Notes: generated from the letters alone by a model not told the origin. A stretch of 8,071 bases of DNA from an uncultured Bacteroidales bacterium (GCA_949123685.1 CASBHZ010000111.1:1-8071), one strand, 5' to 3'. Positions 1-8,071 are shown, numbered from the stretch's first letter. Made by a program: numbers and translations.

Positions 1-51
1 CATACGAGATACTATCGCGTGACTGGAGTTCAGACGTGTGCTCTCCGATCT
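1..51 (+). other. Illumina P7 / Read 2 adapter with i7 index (synthetic)
   Basis: Not genomic. Bases 1-10 (CATACGAGAT) are the end of the P7 oligonucleotide, 11-18 (ACTATCGC) occupy the 8-base i7 index slot, and 19-51 match the TruSeq Read 2 primer ending in CTCTCCGATCT. The standard primer has CTCTTCCGATCT, so one T is missing from a TT pair, giving 33 instead of 34 bases. The deletion could be a long-read or consensus error or an oligo synthesis error. Translation of the adapter adds about seven false residues and a false stop to the comEC fragment next to it. Confidence 0.97.
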
Positions 52-698
52 TTCCGGATCTTGCGGGAGATGGAAATAAAAGAATCCCTATGTCCGATAA
101 CCCTTATTTGCCCATCCTGTATCCGGCATGTGTAATAAATCCCTTTTGACGCCATCATATCTTTATATCCGGAATAGAACGAATTGGGGTTATCACGAAT
201 TTCTTCAATTACTCCCGAAAACTCAATCTTGTCTCCAATCTCAGAACCGCAATCTGAGTTTTTACATCTTACAATAATGCTCAAATCATGTGTATATTCC
301 TTTAAACCTGATTCCCATTCGATTTTTTCAACATCCACAGTCAGATTATCGCCAGAAGTCGATTCTGAAATATCACAGACCCTTCCGGTTATTGCCATAG
401 CTTCATGATTATCAACAATTGATATACGATATGAAGCATCCATATATGCAAACATTACTCCGACTCCTATAAAAGCAAGCGACAACCAGACATAATGTAG
501 CAGTCTTAACCTGAATGCCAAAAGCGGATCTTTGGAATTATGAATTAACAGAATATAGAAACACACCGCTACGGTGATAAAAATAAATCCCCATAAAATC
601 CCGTTCCCCAAAACGGGAGATAGCAATATTCCTGACGCAACAGATACAGCAGGGACAGCAAGAGTGTTATTCCTTAATGTTCGTTCCAAATCTTCCAC
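52..698 (-). CDS. comEC: ComEC/Rec2-family competence protein, N-terminal fragment (cut by the end of the molecule)
   Basis: ComEC forms the inner-membrane channel that carries single-stranded DNA into the cytoplasm during natural transformation. Only the first 215 codons are present; the competence channel domain and metallo-beta-lactamase domain expected in the family lie beyond the window. Three hydrophobic segments are visible at about residues 14-31, 33-52 and 67-87. They are followed by a soluble beta-rich region at about 95-205 resembling the DUF4131 OB-like domain, with the typical pattern NPNSFYSGYKDMMASKGI. No ATG is available in this frame before the first membrane segment. The in-frame stop upstream is at 738-740, so the start is GTG at 698, or possibly TTG at 689. 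The start overlaps the end of aroE by 25 bp (or 16 bp), which suggests translational coupling. Residues after codon 215 in a naive translation come from the adapter. Confidence 0.85.
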
Positions 699-1417
699 GA
701 TAGCTCTGCCTGAAGATATAGCATTTCCAATCCATTCTTAACGACAGCACCCATACTCTTGCTCTGTTTCATGAATTTTGTCTCTAATGGATTATACACA
801 AGATCATAACATAAATGGGACGATGTCAGAAGACCGTAAGGGATATCAGGAGAACCATCAGTGTTAGGATACATTCCGAGTGGGGTAGTATTGACAATCA
901 ACAGATTTTCAGTAATGACCTTATCATCCACCTGATCATAAGTAATGACATCTTCTTTCTGCTGTCTTGATACGCAAACAGTATTTATGCCCAATCTCTT
1001 CAAAGCATAAATAACAGCCTTGGAAGCACCTCCCGTGCCGAGAACAAGAGCACCCCTTATCTTATCATGTAACAATGGTATAAGGGAACGGGAGAAACCT
1101 TCCCAATCGGTATTAAAACCTTTCAGTTTCGGTTTCTCCCGTTTATTCGGTCTGTCTATCTTCACGACATTCACGGCTCCTATTGCTGAAGCATCATCAG
1201 AAAGTGAGTCAAGATAGGGCAGAACAGACTGTTTATAAGGTATGGTGACATTAATCCCATTAAGATTGGTGTGCATATTCAATAAACCTTCAAGATCTTT
1301 GATATCACTTAGGGGAAACAGTCGGTATGTTTCATCAATATTTTCCCGTGAAAATTTTTCAGTGAAATACTTCTCTGAAAACGAATGTCCCAAAGGATAA
1401 CCTACCAAACCATACAT
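674..1417 (-). CDS. aroE: Shikimate dehydrogenase (NADP+)
   Basis: Reduces 3-dehydroshikimate to shikimate with NADPH, a step of the cytoplasmic shikimate pathway to chorismate. The protein is 247 residues, slightly shorter than the roughly 270 of Escherichia coli AroE, but has all the expected motifs. The N-terminal substrate motif is GYPLGHSFS (Ser12 and Ser14). The catalytic lysine is Lys62 in NVTIPYK, and the paired aspartate is Asp104 in GFNTDWEGF. Asn83 lies in GAVNVV. The nucleotide-binding loop is GTGGASKA at 127-134, followed by VSR at 149-151 at the expected cofactor-phosphate position. NTTPLGMYP (176-184), DLVYNP (205-210) and NGLEMLYLQA (228-237, with Gln236) complete the family pattern. 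The ATG at 1417 puts the first motif at the usual distance from the N-terminus. It starts 26 bp after the M13 peptidase gene and overlaps comEC, so it is probably expressed from an upstream promoter. Confidence 0.95.
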   Translation of the reverse strand: MYGLVGYPLGHSFSEKYFTEKFSRENIDETYRLFPLSDIKDLEGLLNMHTNLNGINVTIPYKQSVLPYLDSLSDDASAIGAVNVVKIDRPNKREKPKLKGFNTDWEGFSRSLIPLLHDKIRGALVLGTGGASKAVIYALKRLGINTVCVSRQQKEDVITYDQVDDKVITENLLIVNTTPLGMYPNTDGSPDIPYGLLTSSHLCYDLVYNPLETKFMKQSKSMGAVVKNGLEMLYLQAELSWKIWNEH

Positions 1418-1443
1418 AACTTCGATTATTATATGCTGATTAT

Positions 1444-3423
1444 TTACCAGATGATCACTCGCTCTGAAACCGGACGGAACATCGCATCTCCCTCCTTGAC
1501 ACCAAATGCGTCAAAAAACTGCTCCAGGTTGCGGAGAGTTACATTCACACGGTTTTCACCTAAAGAATGAGGATCTGTTTTCGTGCGTGACAACACTTCT
1601 TCATCCCTTATATTATTTGCCCAAACGTTGGCATAGGCAAGATAAAACCTCTGTAATGGCTTAATGCCGTCTATATCTTCCATATCCTTTCCTTCCATAG
1701 CATCAAGATAGGCAGTCAATGCAATTCGCAATCCTCCCTGATCAGCAATGTTTTCTCCAAGTGTGAATCTTCCATTCGCATGCACGCCGGGTGCCACCTC
1801 TACTGCATCAAACTGCTCAACAAGTTTATCTGCCAATGCCGTAAACTTTTCCGTATCCTCAGGCTGCCACCAATCAGACATATTTCCATTTTTGTCAAAC
1901 TGGCGTCCGGAATCGTCAAAACCATGTGTCATTTCATGACCGATAACAACACCGATTGCTCCATAGTTCTGTGCATCATCTGCCGACAAGTCAAAATATG
2001 GTGCCTGCAATATACCTGCCGGAAAACATATCTCGTTTGTAGTGGGGTTATAATAAGCATTAACGGTCTGTGGTGTCATATGCCATTCATCCCTGTCAAC
2101 AGGTTTACCAATTTTCTGATAGTTATCCTGCGTATACCATATCGATGCCTCGCTGACATTCTCAAGATAGCTTTTGGCGGGATCTATCTGGATGCCGGAA
2201 TAATCTTTCCATTTATCGGGATATCCTATTTTGACAGTAAACGATGCAAGCTTCTCCCTTGCTTTCTCTTTCGTAGTGTCTGACATCCAGCTGAGATTAT
2301 CAATATGTTTGCCAAGTGCCTTGCGCAGATTCTCCACGAGCTGTTTCATATAAACTTTATTCTCTTCAGGGAAGTACTTGTTTACATACAGTTCGCCAAC
2401 AGCCTCGCCAAACATAGAATTAGGAATAGTCATCACCCGTTTCCACCGGGGTTCCATCTGCTCGATACCGGACATTGTCCGGTCAAACATCTCAAAATTG
2501 GCTTCCTGAAAATCGTCGCTTAAAAGATTCGAGGAAGAAGTGATCAGATCCAAAGCCATCATGTCCTTAATCTGCTGTTGACTCAAACAAGGGATATAGG
2601 AATTTATAAACTCCATATATTTAACAGAAGATATATTTGCCTTGTCAACAGATTCAAGTCCCAACGCCTTGAAATAAGCATCCCAGTCAATATTGGGATA
2701 ATTTTTTTTAATCTCCTCCATTGACTGCATATTGTAACGCAACTGAGGATTACGGCGTTCTTCTCGGGTTTTCTTATGTTTGGCTATCTCTGTTTCAATT
2801 GCAATCACATTTTCCCATACACGCTGCCTCGCGCTCTCGTCATATCCAACAAGCTCCATCATGCGTTTCACATATTTCTCATATGCCGCCATTATCCTGT
2901 CATTAGTTTCATTGCGCTCGATATAATAATCACGATCACCCAATCCTAAACCGGGTTCTCCTATGTGCATAATATTTATATCAGCATTCTTAGCATCCGG
3001 ACCAACTCCTGATCCAAAGAATGAGCCACCAAGACCATTATGAAGCCACGCAAGGGTAGTGGTAAAATCTTCGGAATGCATTGAATTGATTTTTTCGATC
3101 ATAGGCATTAAAGGTGCAGCACCTTCTTGATTAAGCCTTGCGCTATCCATTCCTAATGCATATAGATCACTGACTTTTTGTGCATTAGTGCCTTTCACTT
3201 TAGATTGCGGATCATCGGAAAGATTAAGTATCAATTCTTTCAATTGCTTCCGTGCATTCTCCCTTAATTGGTCGAATGTACCGAATCTCGAATATTCCGC
3301 GCCAAGGGGATTATTCTTTTTCCAGCCTCCACAGGCATACATATAGAAGTCTTGTCTTGGATCCACCCCGAGATCAAGATTCCCTTTGTCAACACCATGT
3401 TTGGGCTCCTTATTTCTCATCAT
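1444..3423 (-). CDS. pepO: M13 (neprilysin/PepO) family zinc metallopeptidase, apparently without a signal peptide
   Basis: A gluzincin endopeptidase that is expected to cleave short peptides. With ATG at 3423 it has 659 residues, close to the usual 650-700. The N-terminal M13 domain begins almost at once, with DFYMYACGGWKKNNPL at about 24-39. The catalytic part has the substrate-binding NAYY (455-458) and the zinc motif HEMTH (His496, Glu497, His500). The third zinc ligand and its partner are in GENIAD (Glu558 and Asp562). ENRVN contains the arginine (Arg625) that binds substrate in the family, and the chain ends in the typical tryptophan. The frame stays open upstream to 3570, but those 49 codons lie inside the ABC-F gene, and residues like CRCGNWHKW do not resemble M13. 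ATG ATG at 3423-3418, four bases after the ABC-F stop, is therefore the likely start. Most Bacteroidales relatives have a secretion signal; none is visible here, so a cytoplasmic enzyme is inferred. The symbol is by family only. Confidence 0.92.
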   Translation of the reverse strand: MMRNKEPKHGVDKGNLDLGVDPRQDFYMYACGGWKKNNPLGAEYSRFGTFDQLRENARKQLKELILNLSDDPQSKVKGTNAQKVSDLYALGMDSARLNQEGAAPLMPMIEKINSMHSEDFTTTLAWLHNGLGGSFFGSGVGPDAKNADINIMHIGEPGLGLGDRDYYIERNETNDRIMAAYEKYVKRMMELVGYDESARQRVWENVIAIETEIAKHKKTREERRNPQLRYNMQSMEEIKKNYPNIDWDAYFKALGLESVDKANISSVKYMEFINSYIPCLSQQQIKDMMALDLITSSSNLLSDDFQEANFEMFDRTMSGIEQMEPRWKRVMTIPNSMFGEAVGELYVNKYFPEENKVYMKQLVENLRKALGKHIDNLSWMSDTTKEKAREKLASFTVKIGYPDKWKDYSGIQIDPAKSYLENVSEASIWYTQDNYQKIGKPVDRDEWHMTPQTVNAYYNPTTNEICFPAGILQAPYFDLSADDAQNYGAIGVVIGHEMTHGFDDSGRQFDKNGNMSDWWQPEDTEKFTALADKLVEQFDAVEVAPGVHANGRFTLGENIADQGGLRIALTAYLDAMEGKDMEDIDGIKPLQRFYLAYANVWANNIRDEEVLSRTKTDPHSLGENRVNVTLRNLEQFFDAFGVKEGDAMFRPVSERVIIW

Positions 3424-3427
3424 AATC

Positions 3428-5416
3428 TTATTCGTATTTACTCTTGATTTCATCAAGGTCCATTTGTGCCAGTTCCCACACCGACATTGCATTTTCCATC
3501 TCTTTTCCGGCGCGTGCATAAGCATCAAGAATATCGGCATCAGTCTCGCCACTTGATATCTTGTCTTCAAGTTCTTTTTGCTTTACTTCCAGCTCGGCAA
3601 TCCGCGCCTCTGCATTCTTTACAGCTTTTTCAGCCTTAGAAATCATGCGGGCACGTTCCTTCTGCTCTGCATAGCTCAATCTCCGGCTTGAATCTACACC
3701 TTCTTTTTTTTGATCTACATCCGGCTGTATGGAGGGATTATCTATTCCTATCTCGGATTTCTTATCCTTACCTGTTGGAGATTTTGAAAGTTCAAGTTCA
3801 GATAGATGTTCAATATTCTTTTTACGCAGAAAATCATATATACCTCCTAAATTTTCCTTTACCTCACCACCTCCAAACTCATATACCTTTTCCACAAGAC
3901 CATCAAGGAAATATCGGTCATGACTTACAATAACAACCGTGCCGTCAAAATCCCGTATAGCTTCTTTCAGAATATCCTTGGTCTTCATGTCAAGATGGTT
4001 GGTAGGCTCATCAAGTATAAGGAAATTAACAGGTTCAAGAAGAAGCTTTATCATGGCAAGGCGTGTTTTTTCACCTCCGGACAGCACTTTAACCTTCTTA
4101 TCAATGTCTTCCCCACCAAACATGAAGGCACCCAATATATCCCGTATTTTTGTGCGGATATCACCAACAGCTACATTGTCAATGGTCTCAAAGACAGTTA
4201 GATTCTCATCAAGCAACTGAGCCTGATTCTGGGCAAAATACCCGATCTTTATATTATGTCCGATCTTCAAATTTCCGGTAAATGGAATTTCCCCCATTAT
4301 ACATTTCACCAATGTGGATTTCCCTTCTCCATTTTTTCCGACAAATGCGACTTTCTCACCTCTCCTGATGGTAAATTCCGCATGATCAAATACTTGATGT
4401 TCACCATAAGCCTTGCCTACGTTCTCTAAAATCAATGGAAAATCTCCGGAACGGAAGGCGGGGGGGAATTTAAGTCTTAGATGGGAATTATCAACCTCAT
4501 CCACTTCTATGGGTACGATCTTCTCCAATTGTTTGATACGGCTCTGAACTTGCACTGCTTTCGTTGCCTTGTATCTGAACCTTTCAATAAAATCTTTTAT
4601 GTCGGCAATCTGCTTTTGTTGATTCTCATAAGCACGCATCTGCTGTTCAACACGTTCTTTACGCAAATCGACAAATTTAGAATAGCTGACTTTATAATCA
4701 TACGACCTACCGCAGGATATTTCAATCGTCCGCTTTGTCACATTATCCAGGAATGCCCTGTCATGACTCACCAGAACCACTGCCTTTGCCTTGGTCTGCA
4801 TAAACTGTTCAAGCCATTGGATTGACTCTATATCAAGATGATTGGTAGGCTCGTCAAGCAGCAACACGTCCGGACGACGGAGAAGGATCTTGGCAAGCTC
4901 GATTCTCATTCTCCATCCTCCAGAAAACTCGGATGTAGGACGAAGAAAATCATTTTTAGAGAATCCGAGTCCTACAAGTGTGCGTTCTATCTCCGCATCC
5001 ATATTGTCTGCCCCTTCTATGGCAACCCGTTCATTAAGATATTCAAGACGCAACAGAAGGTTATTATAACTTTCCGATTCATAATCATCCCTTTCGAGTA
5101 ATTGAAGATTTATACTGTCAATCTCTCGCCTTATATCCATCAAGTCAGAAAACGCTTTCTTCGTTTCATCTATTAACGTTGTGGAGTCTGCAAGCTTCAT
5201 CTGCTGTGGAAGATATCCTATAGTAATTTCATTCGGCTTTGAAACAGCACCTGTAGTAGGCGTCTGGAGTCCTGCCAATATCTTCAGAAGGGTTGACTTT
5301 CCGGCACCGTTCTTTCCGACCAATGCAATTTTGTCAGCTTTATTAATTACAAAACTTATATCCTTGAACAAAGGACGTGCTGAAAACTCAACACCAAGAT
5401 TATTTATTGAAATCAT
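3428..5416 (-). CDS. ABC-F family ATPase (ribosome-associated type, with C-terminal coiled coil)
   Basis: ABC-F proteins are soluble twin ATPases that bind the ribosomal E site and act on the P-site tRNA; they are not transporters. This one has 662 residues. The first ATPase domain has Walker A GKNGAGKST (34-42), signature FSGGWRMR (164-171), Walker B LLLDEPTNHLD (185-195, catalytic Glu189) and switch His218. A charged helical linker at roughly 230-320 is the P-site tRNA interaction region. The second domain has GKNGEGKST (360-368), LSGGEKTR (445-452), FLILDEPTNHLD (465-476) and His499. A polar spacer (about 540-580) leads to a coiled coil at about 585-660, as in Uup/YdiF-like members. Both ATP sites look intact and there are no membrane segments. 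It starts at ATG 5416 with no Shine-Dalgarno sequence and is first in a probable operon with the M13 gene four bases downstream. The architecture suggests a housekeeping paralogue rather than an antibiotic resistance factor, but the subfamily cannot be settled by eye. Confidence 0.95.
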   Translation of the reverse strand: MISINNLGVEFSARPLFKDISFVINKADKIALVGKNGAGKSTLLKILAGLQTPTTGAVSKPNEITIGYLPQQMKLADSTTLIDETKKAFSDLMDIRREIDSINLQLLERDDYESESYNNLLLRLEYLNERVAIEGADNMDAEIERTLVGLGFSKNDFLRPTSEFSGGWRMRIELAKILLRRPDVLLLDEPTNHLDIESIQWLEQFMQTKAKAVVLVSHDRAFLDNVTKRTIEISCGRSYDYKVSYSKFVDLRKERVEQQMRAYENQQKQIADIKDFIERFRYKATKAVQVQSRIKQLEKIVPIEVDEVDNSHLRLKFPPAFRSGDFPLILENVGKAYGEHQVFDHAEFTIRRGEKVAFVGKNGEGKSTLVKCIMGEIPFTGNLKIGHNIKIGYFAQNQAQLLDENLTVFETIDNVAVGDIRTKIRDILGAFMFGGEDIDKKVKVLSGGEKTRLAMIKLLLEPVNFLILDEPTNHLDMKTKDILKEAIRDFDGTVVIVSHDRYFLDGLVEKVYEFGGGEVKENLGGIYDFLRKKNIEHLSELELSKSPTGKDKKSEIGIDNPSIQPDVDQKKEGVDSSRRLSYAEQKERARMISKAEKAVKNAEARIAELEVKQKELEDKISSGETDADILDAYARAGKEMENAMSVWELAQMDLDEIKSKYE

Positions 5417-5434
5417 ATCTAATTCTTGTTGAAT

Positions 5435-5617
5435 TAAGTAAGTGTTGGAAATTAGCTTATATTAAATTTTAGGATATTTTGAGATGATTTCTTGATTCCG
5501 AAGAAGGAGCATAGCGGGCTATGTGACTGATGAGAAAACAAGAAAGCATCCAAAAGATTCAAAATTTAAATAAGCAATACATTTACTTACTATAAACTAA
5601 TTTTCAATACTTACTTA
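5435..5617. repeat. 183-bp imperfect inverted repeat in the groEL/ABC-F gap
   Basis: The 312-bp gap 5417-5728 is mostly taken up by this fold-back. Outer arms 5435-5455 and 5597-5617 are reverse complements at 19 of 21 positions. Inner arms 5456-5494 and 5539-5574 pair at 30 of 36 aligned positions with three single-base gaps. At the centre is CATAGC-GG-GCTATG (5510-5523). The two halves differ mainly by a 22-base segment (5575-5596) found only on the right. The heptamer TACTTAC or its complement recurs at both outer arms and at 5584-5590. No transposase or clear target-site duplication is seen. It could be a non-autonomous MITE-like or REP-like dispersed element, or a structured leader of the ABC-F operon. 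The inverted repeat is read directly from the sequence; its function is unknown. Confidence 0.75.
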
Positions 5618-5621
5618 CAAA
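5592..5621 (-). promoter_or_regulatory. Possible Bacteroidota-type promoter for the ABC-F operon
   Basis: On the minus strand TTTG (5621-5618) is followed after 18 bases by TAGTTTAT (5599-5592). This resembles the Bacteroidota primary sigma pattern TTTG near -33 and TAnnTTTG near -7, with two mismatches in the last two positions. It lies after the groEL terminator and before the ABC-F start, where a promoter is needed. It would give a leader of roughly 170 bases carrying the inner inverted repeat. The region is AT-rich, so chance matches are likely. Confidence 0.25.
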
Positions 5622-5642
5622 ATTAAACAAAAATAAGCAGAT

Positions 5643-5684
5643 GAAAAAATTAGAGTGTGCTTGATATCAAACACACTCTAATTT
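5643..5684 (-). terminator. Intrinsic terminator of groES-groEL
   Basis: A perfect 13-bp stem, AAATTAGAGTGTG (5647-5659) with CACACTCTAATTT (5672-5684), is followed in the direction of transcription by a run of U from the A-run at 5649-5644. The 12-base loop contains the palindrome TTGATATCAA, so the stem can extend past one mismatch. It starts 45 bases after the groEL stop codon. The position and U-run make it the 3' end of the chaperonin transcript. Confidence 0.88.
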
Positions 5685-5728
5685 CAACTTAGAAGTTAAA
5701 TACTTCTTGTGTATCTAAAGGCAGGAAC

Positions 5729-7378
<1,650 letters not shown>

Positions 7379-7398
7379 TTATATATGATCCTATATAA

Positions 7399-7671
7399 TT
7401 AGTCTATAACAGCAAGAACGTCATTCTGACGCATCATAAGATACTTAACGCCCTCATATTCGATTTCAGTGCCGGCATATTTGCCATAGAGCACAGTGTC
7501 GCCCGCTTTAAGCTGCATTGGCTCATCTTTTGTGCCATTGCCCACTGCTAACACTTTGCCTTTAAGCGGCTTTTCCTTTGCTGAATCCGGAATAATTATT
7601 CCACCCATTGTAACTTCTTCAACAGCAGTAGGTTCAATAAGAACACGATCTGCTAATGGTCTGATACTCAT
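7399..7671 (-). CDS. groES: Co-chaperonin GroES (Hsp10)
   Basis: Forms the seven-membered lid of the GroEL chamber. The protein has 90 residues, normal for the short GroES class. It begins [14 protein letters not shown], has the GroEL-binding mobile loop at about 16-33 with the hydrophobic contact GGIIIP (23-28), and ends in the conserved [14 protein letters not shown]. An open frame continues two codons upstream to a TTG at 7677, but ATG at 7671 gives the standard N-terminus and is chosen. There is no Shine-Dalgarno sequence. It is the first gene of the groES-groEL operon, with a promoter region between it and the amylase terminator. The CIRCE operator (TTAGCACTC inverted repeat) found before groES in many Firmicutes is not present. 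Confidence 0.98.
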   Translation of the reverse strand: MSIRPLADRVLIEPTAVEEVTMGGIIIPDSAKEKPLKGKVLAVGNGTKDEPMQLKAGDTVLYGKYAGTEIEYEGVKYLMMRQNDVLAVID

Positions 7672-7720
7672 AATCAATATCGTTATAAAGGTTATTTTTA
7701 TATTTTCTTTTTAATTACAA

Positions 7721-7737
7721 TACAAAAATCGTGCCAA
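7721..7737 (-). promoter_or_regulatory. Sigma-54-like -24/-12 promoter motif upstream of groES
   Basis: Read on the minus strand, TTGGCAC-N5-TTGTA matches the sigma-54 consensus TTGGCAC-N5-TTGCA at every fixed position except the C of the -12 GC, with exact spacing. A start about 12 bases downstream would give a groES leader of about 40 bases. No convincing TTTG / TAnnTTTG primary promoter was found in the same gap. The -12 mismatch falls on an important base, and no activator gene is in the window, so this remains a candidate. A short inverted repeat, GCGTTT (7740-7745) with AAACGC (7767-7772), lies just upstream. Confidence 0.38.
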
Positions 7738-7773
7738 GCGCGTTTTTACATACCGAATTATATAACAAACGCC

Positions 7774-7804
7774 AAATAAAAAGGGTTCGAAAAACGAACC
7801 CTTT
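7774..7804 (-). terminator. Intrinsic terminator of the alpha-amylase gene
   Basis: A perfect 10-bp stem, AAAGGGTTCG (7780-7789) with CGAACCCTTT (7795-7804), encloses a five-base loop. In the direction of transcription it is followed by UUAUUU from 7779-7774. It begins 20 bases after the amylase stop codon and separates that gene from the groES promoter region. The stem is symmetric, but the only gene reading into it comes from the right. Confidence 0.88.
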
Positions 7805-7824
7805 CGACATATCTGTCAATTCAT

Positions 7825-8024
7825 CTATTTCTGTAACACATAAGACCTTTCAGGTCCTGCAAGACCGGTGATCCTGCCATTCTTCACTTTAAATTCCTTG
7901 CCGTACACAACATCCCTGTATACGCCGTTGGAAAGTGTAGTCGGAAGGTTCACGACATTTGACAATGTGCCGATATTGACAATTACGGCACCTTTTTTGC
8001 CACGGTTCACAAGGAGCACTTCTC
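7825..8024 (-). CDS. Probable GH13 alpha-amylase, C-terminal fragment (cut by the end of the molecule)
   Basis: Only the last 65 codons are present, read from Glu at 8022-8020 to the TAG at 7827-7825. The sequence EVLLVNRGKKGAVIVNIG, followed by LPTTLSNGVYRDVVYGKEF and NGRITGLAGPERSYVL, looks like the beta-sandwich C-terminal domain (Aamy_C type) that follows the catalytic barrel of alpha-amylases. These enzymes hydrolyse alpha-1,4 bonds in starch or glycogen. The catalytic domain, any signal peptide and the true start are outside the window. An apparent start at 8019 is an internal GTG valine codon that looks like a start only because the adapter supplies an upstream stop. The gene ends in its own terminator and is transcribed toward groES. 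The family assignment is from pattern recognition of a short domain; another glycoside hydrolase with a similar C-terminal domain is possible. Confidence 0.65.
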
Positions 8025-8071
8025 AGATCGGAAGAGCGTCGTGTAGGGAAAGAGTGTGTCTCCTTGTGTAG
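8025..8071 (+). other. Illumina P5 / Read 1 adapter with i5 index (synthetic)
   Basis: Not genomic. Bases 8025-8057 match the reverse complement of the TruSeq Read 1 primer, beginning AGATCGGAAGAGCGTCGTGT. Bases 8058-8065 (GTCTCCTT) occupy the 8-base i5 slot, and 8066-8071 (GTGTAG) are the start of the remaining P5 sequence. A plus-strand reading frame over this end gives the known adapter-derived peptide IGRASCRERV, which should not be annotated as protein. Confidence 0.98.

Noticed and set aside
1780..2283. 167-codon plus-strand open frame
   Set aside because: It lies antisense inside the M13 peptidase gene, has no recognisable domain, and disappears as an explanation once the conserved M13 motifs on the minus strand are read.
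3424..3570. 49-codon N-terminal extension of the M13 peptidase frame
   Set aside because: These codons overlap the ABC-F coiled-coil coding region in another frame and resemble neither M13 nor a signal peptide; ATG at 3423 directly after the ABC-F stop fits better.
3428..5416. ABC-F gene as an antibiotic resistance determinant
   Set aside because: The linker and the C-terminal coiled coil look like a housekeeping Uup/YdiF-type member, and the neighbours are core genes without mobile elements. Resistance cannot be excluded but has no positive support.
5647..5684. Possible CIRCE-like heat-shock operator, because of the TTAGAGTG inverted repeat near groEL
   Set aside because: The half-sites are not TTAGCACTC/GAGTGCTAA, the spacing differs, and it lies downstream of groEL with a U-run, so it is a terminator.
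7740..7772. Inverted repeat GCGTTT-N21-AAACGC as a regulator operator
   Set aside because: Six-base arms with a 21-base gap in AT-rich DNA are easily found by chance; it is mentioned only as context of the groES promoter motif.
7868..8071. 67-codon plus-strand open frame at the right end
   Set aside because: It is antisense to the amylase fragment and runs into the adapter, giving the artefact peptide IGRASCRERV.

Overview
The window looks like a single amplified DNA molecule from a gut-type Bacteroidales bacterium, possibly Muribaculaceae-like; the family is a guess. The Bacteroidota assignment rests on three things: recognisable Bacteroidota-style proteins (GroEL with a GGM tail, an M13 peptidase, a ComEC with an N-terminal OB-like domain), starts without Shine-Dalgarno sequences, and AT-rich leaders. 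Both ends are synthetic. Bases 1-51 are an Illumina P7/Read 2 adapter with an index, and bases 8025-8071 are the P5/Read 1 adapter with an index. Only 52-8024 is biological, and the genes touching those limits are cut by the end of the molecule.

All genes lie on the minus strand, so transcription runs from right to left. From the right: the last 65 codons of a probable GH13 alpha-amylase (7825-8024) and its intrinsic terminator (7774-7804); a short promoter region with a sigma-54-like -24/-12 motif; the chaperonin pair groES (7399-7671) and groEL (5729-7366); and a strong terminator (5643-5684). Next is a 312-bp non-coding gap, mostly filled by an imperfect inverted repeat (5435-5617). It is followed by four tightly packed genes: an ABC-F ATPase (3428-5416), an M13 metallopeptidase (1444-3423), shikimate dehydrogenase aroE (674-1417) and the 5' part of comEC (52-698). 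Spacings in that group are 4 bp, 26 bp and a 25-bp overlap, so it is probably one operon.

Functionally this is mostly housekeeping: protein folding (GroES/GroEL), ribosome-associated ABC-F activity, peptide degradation, aromatic amino acid/chorismate synthesis and DNA uptake, beside a starch-degrading enzyme. I see no CRISPR array, transposase, phage gene, tRNA or rRNA, and no convincing new multi-gene system. The least explained sequence is the 183-bp inverted repeat in front of the ABC-F gene, with a possible promoter in its upstream arm and a seven-codon mini-ORF just before its inner stem. The sigma-54-like motif before groES and the apparent absence of a signal peptide on the M13 peptidase are the next most interesting points.
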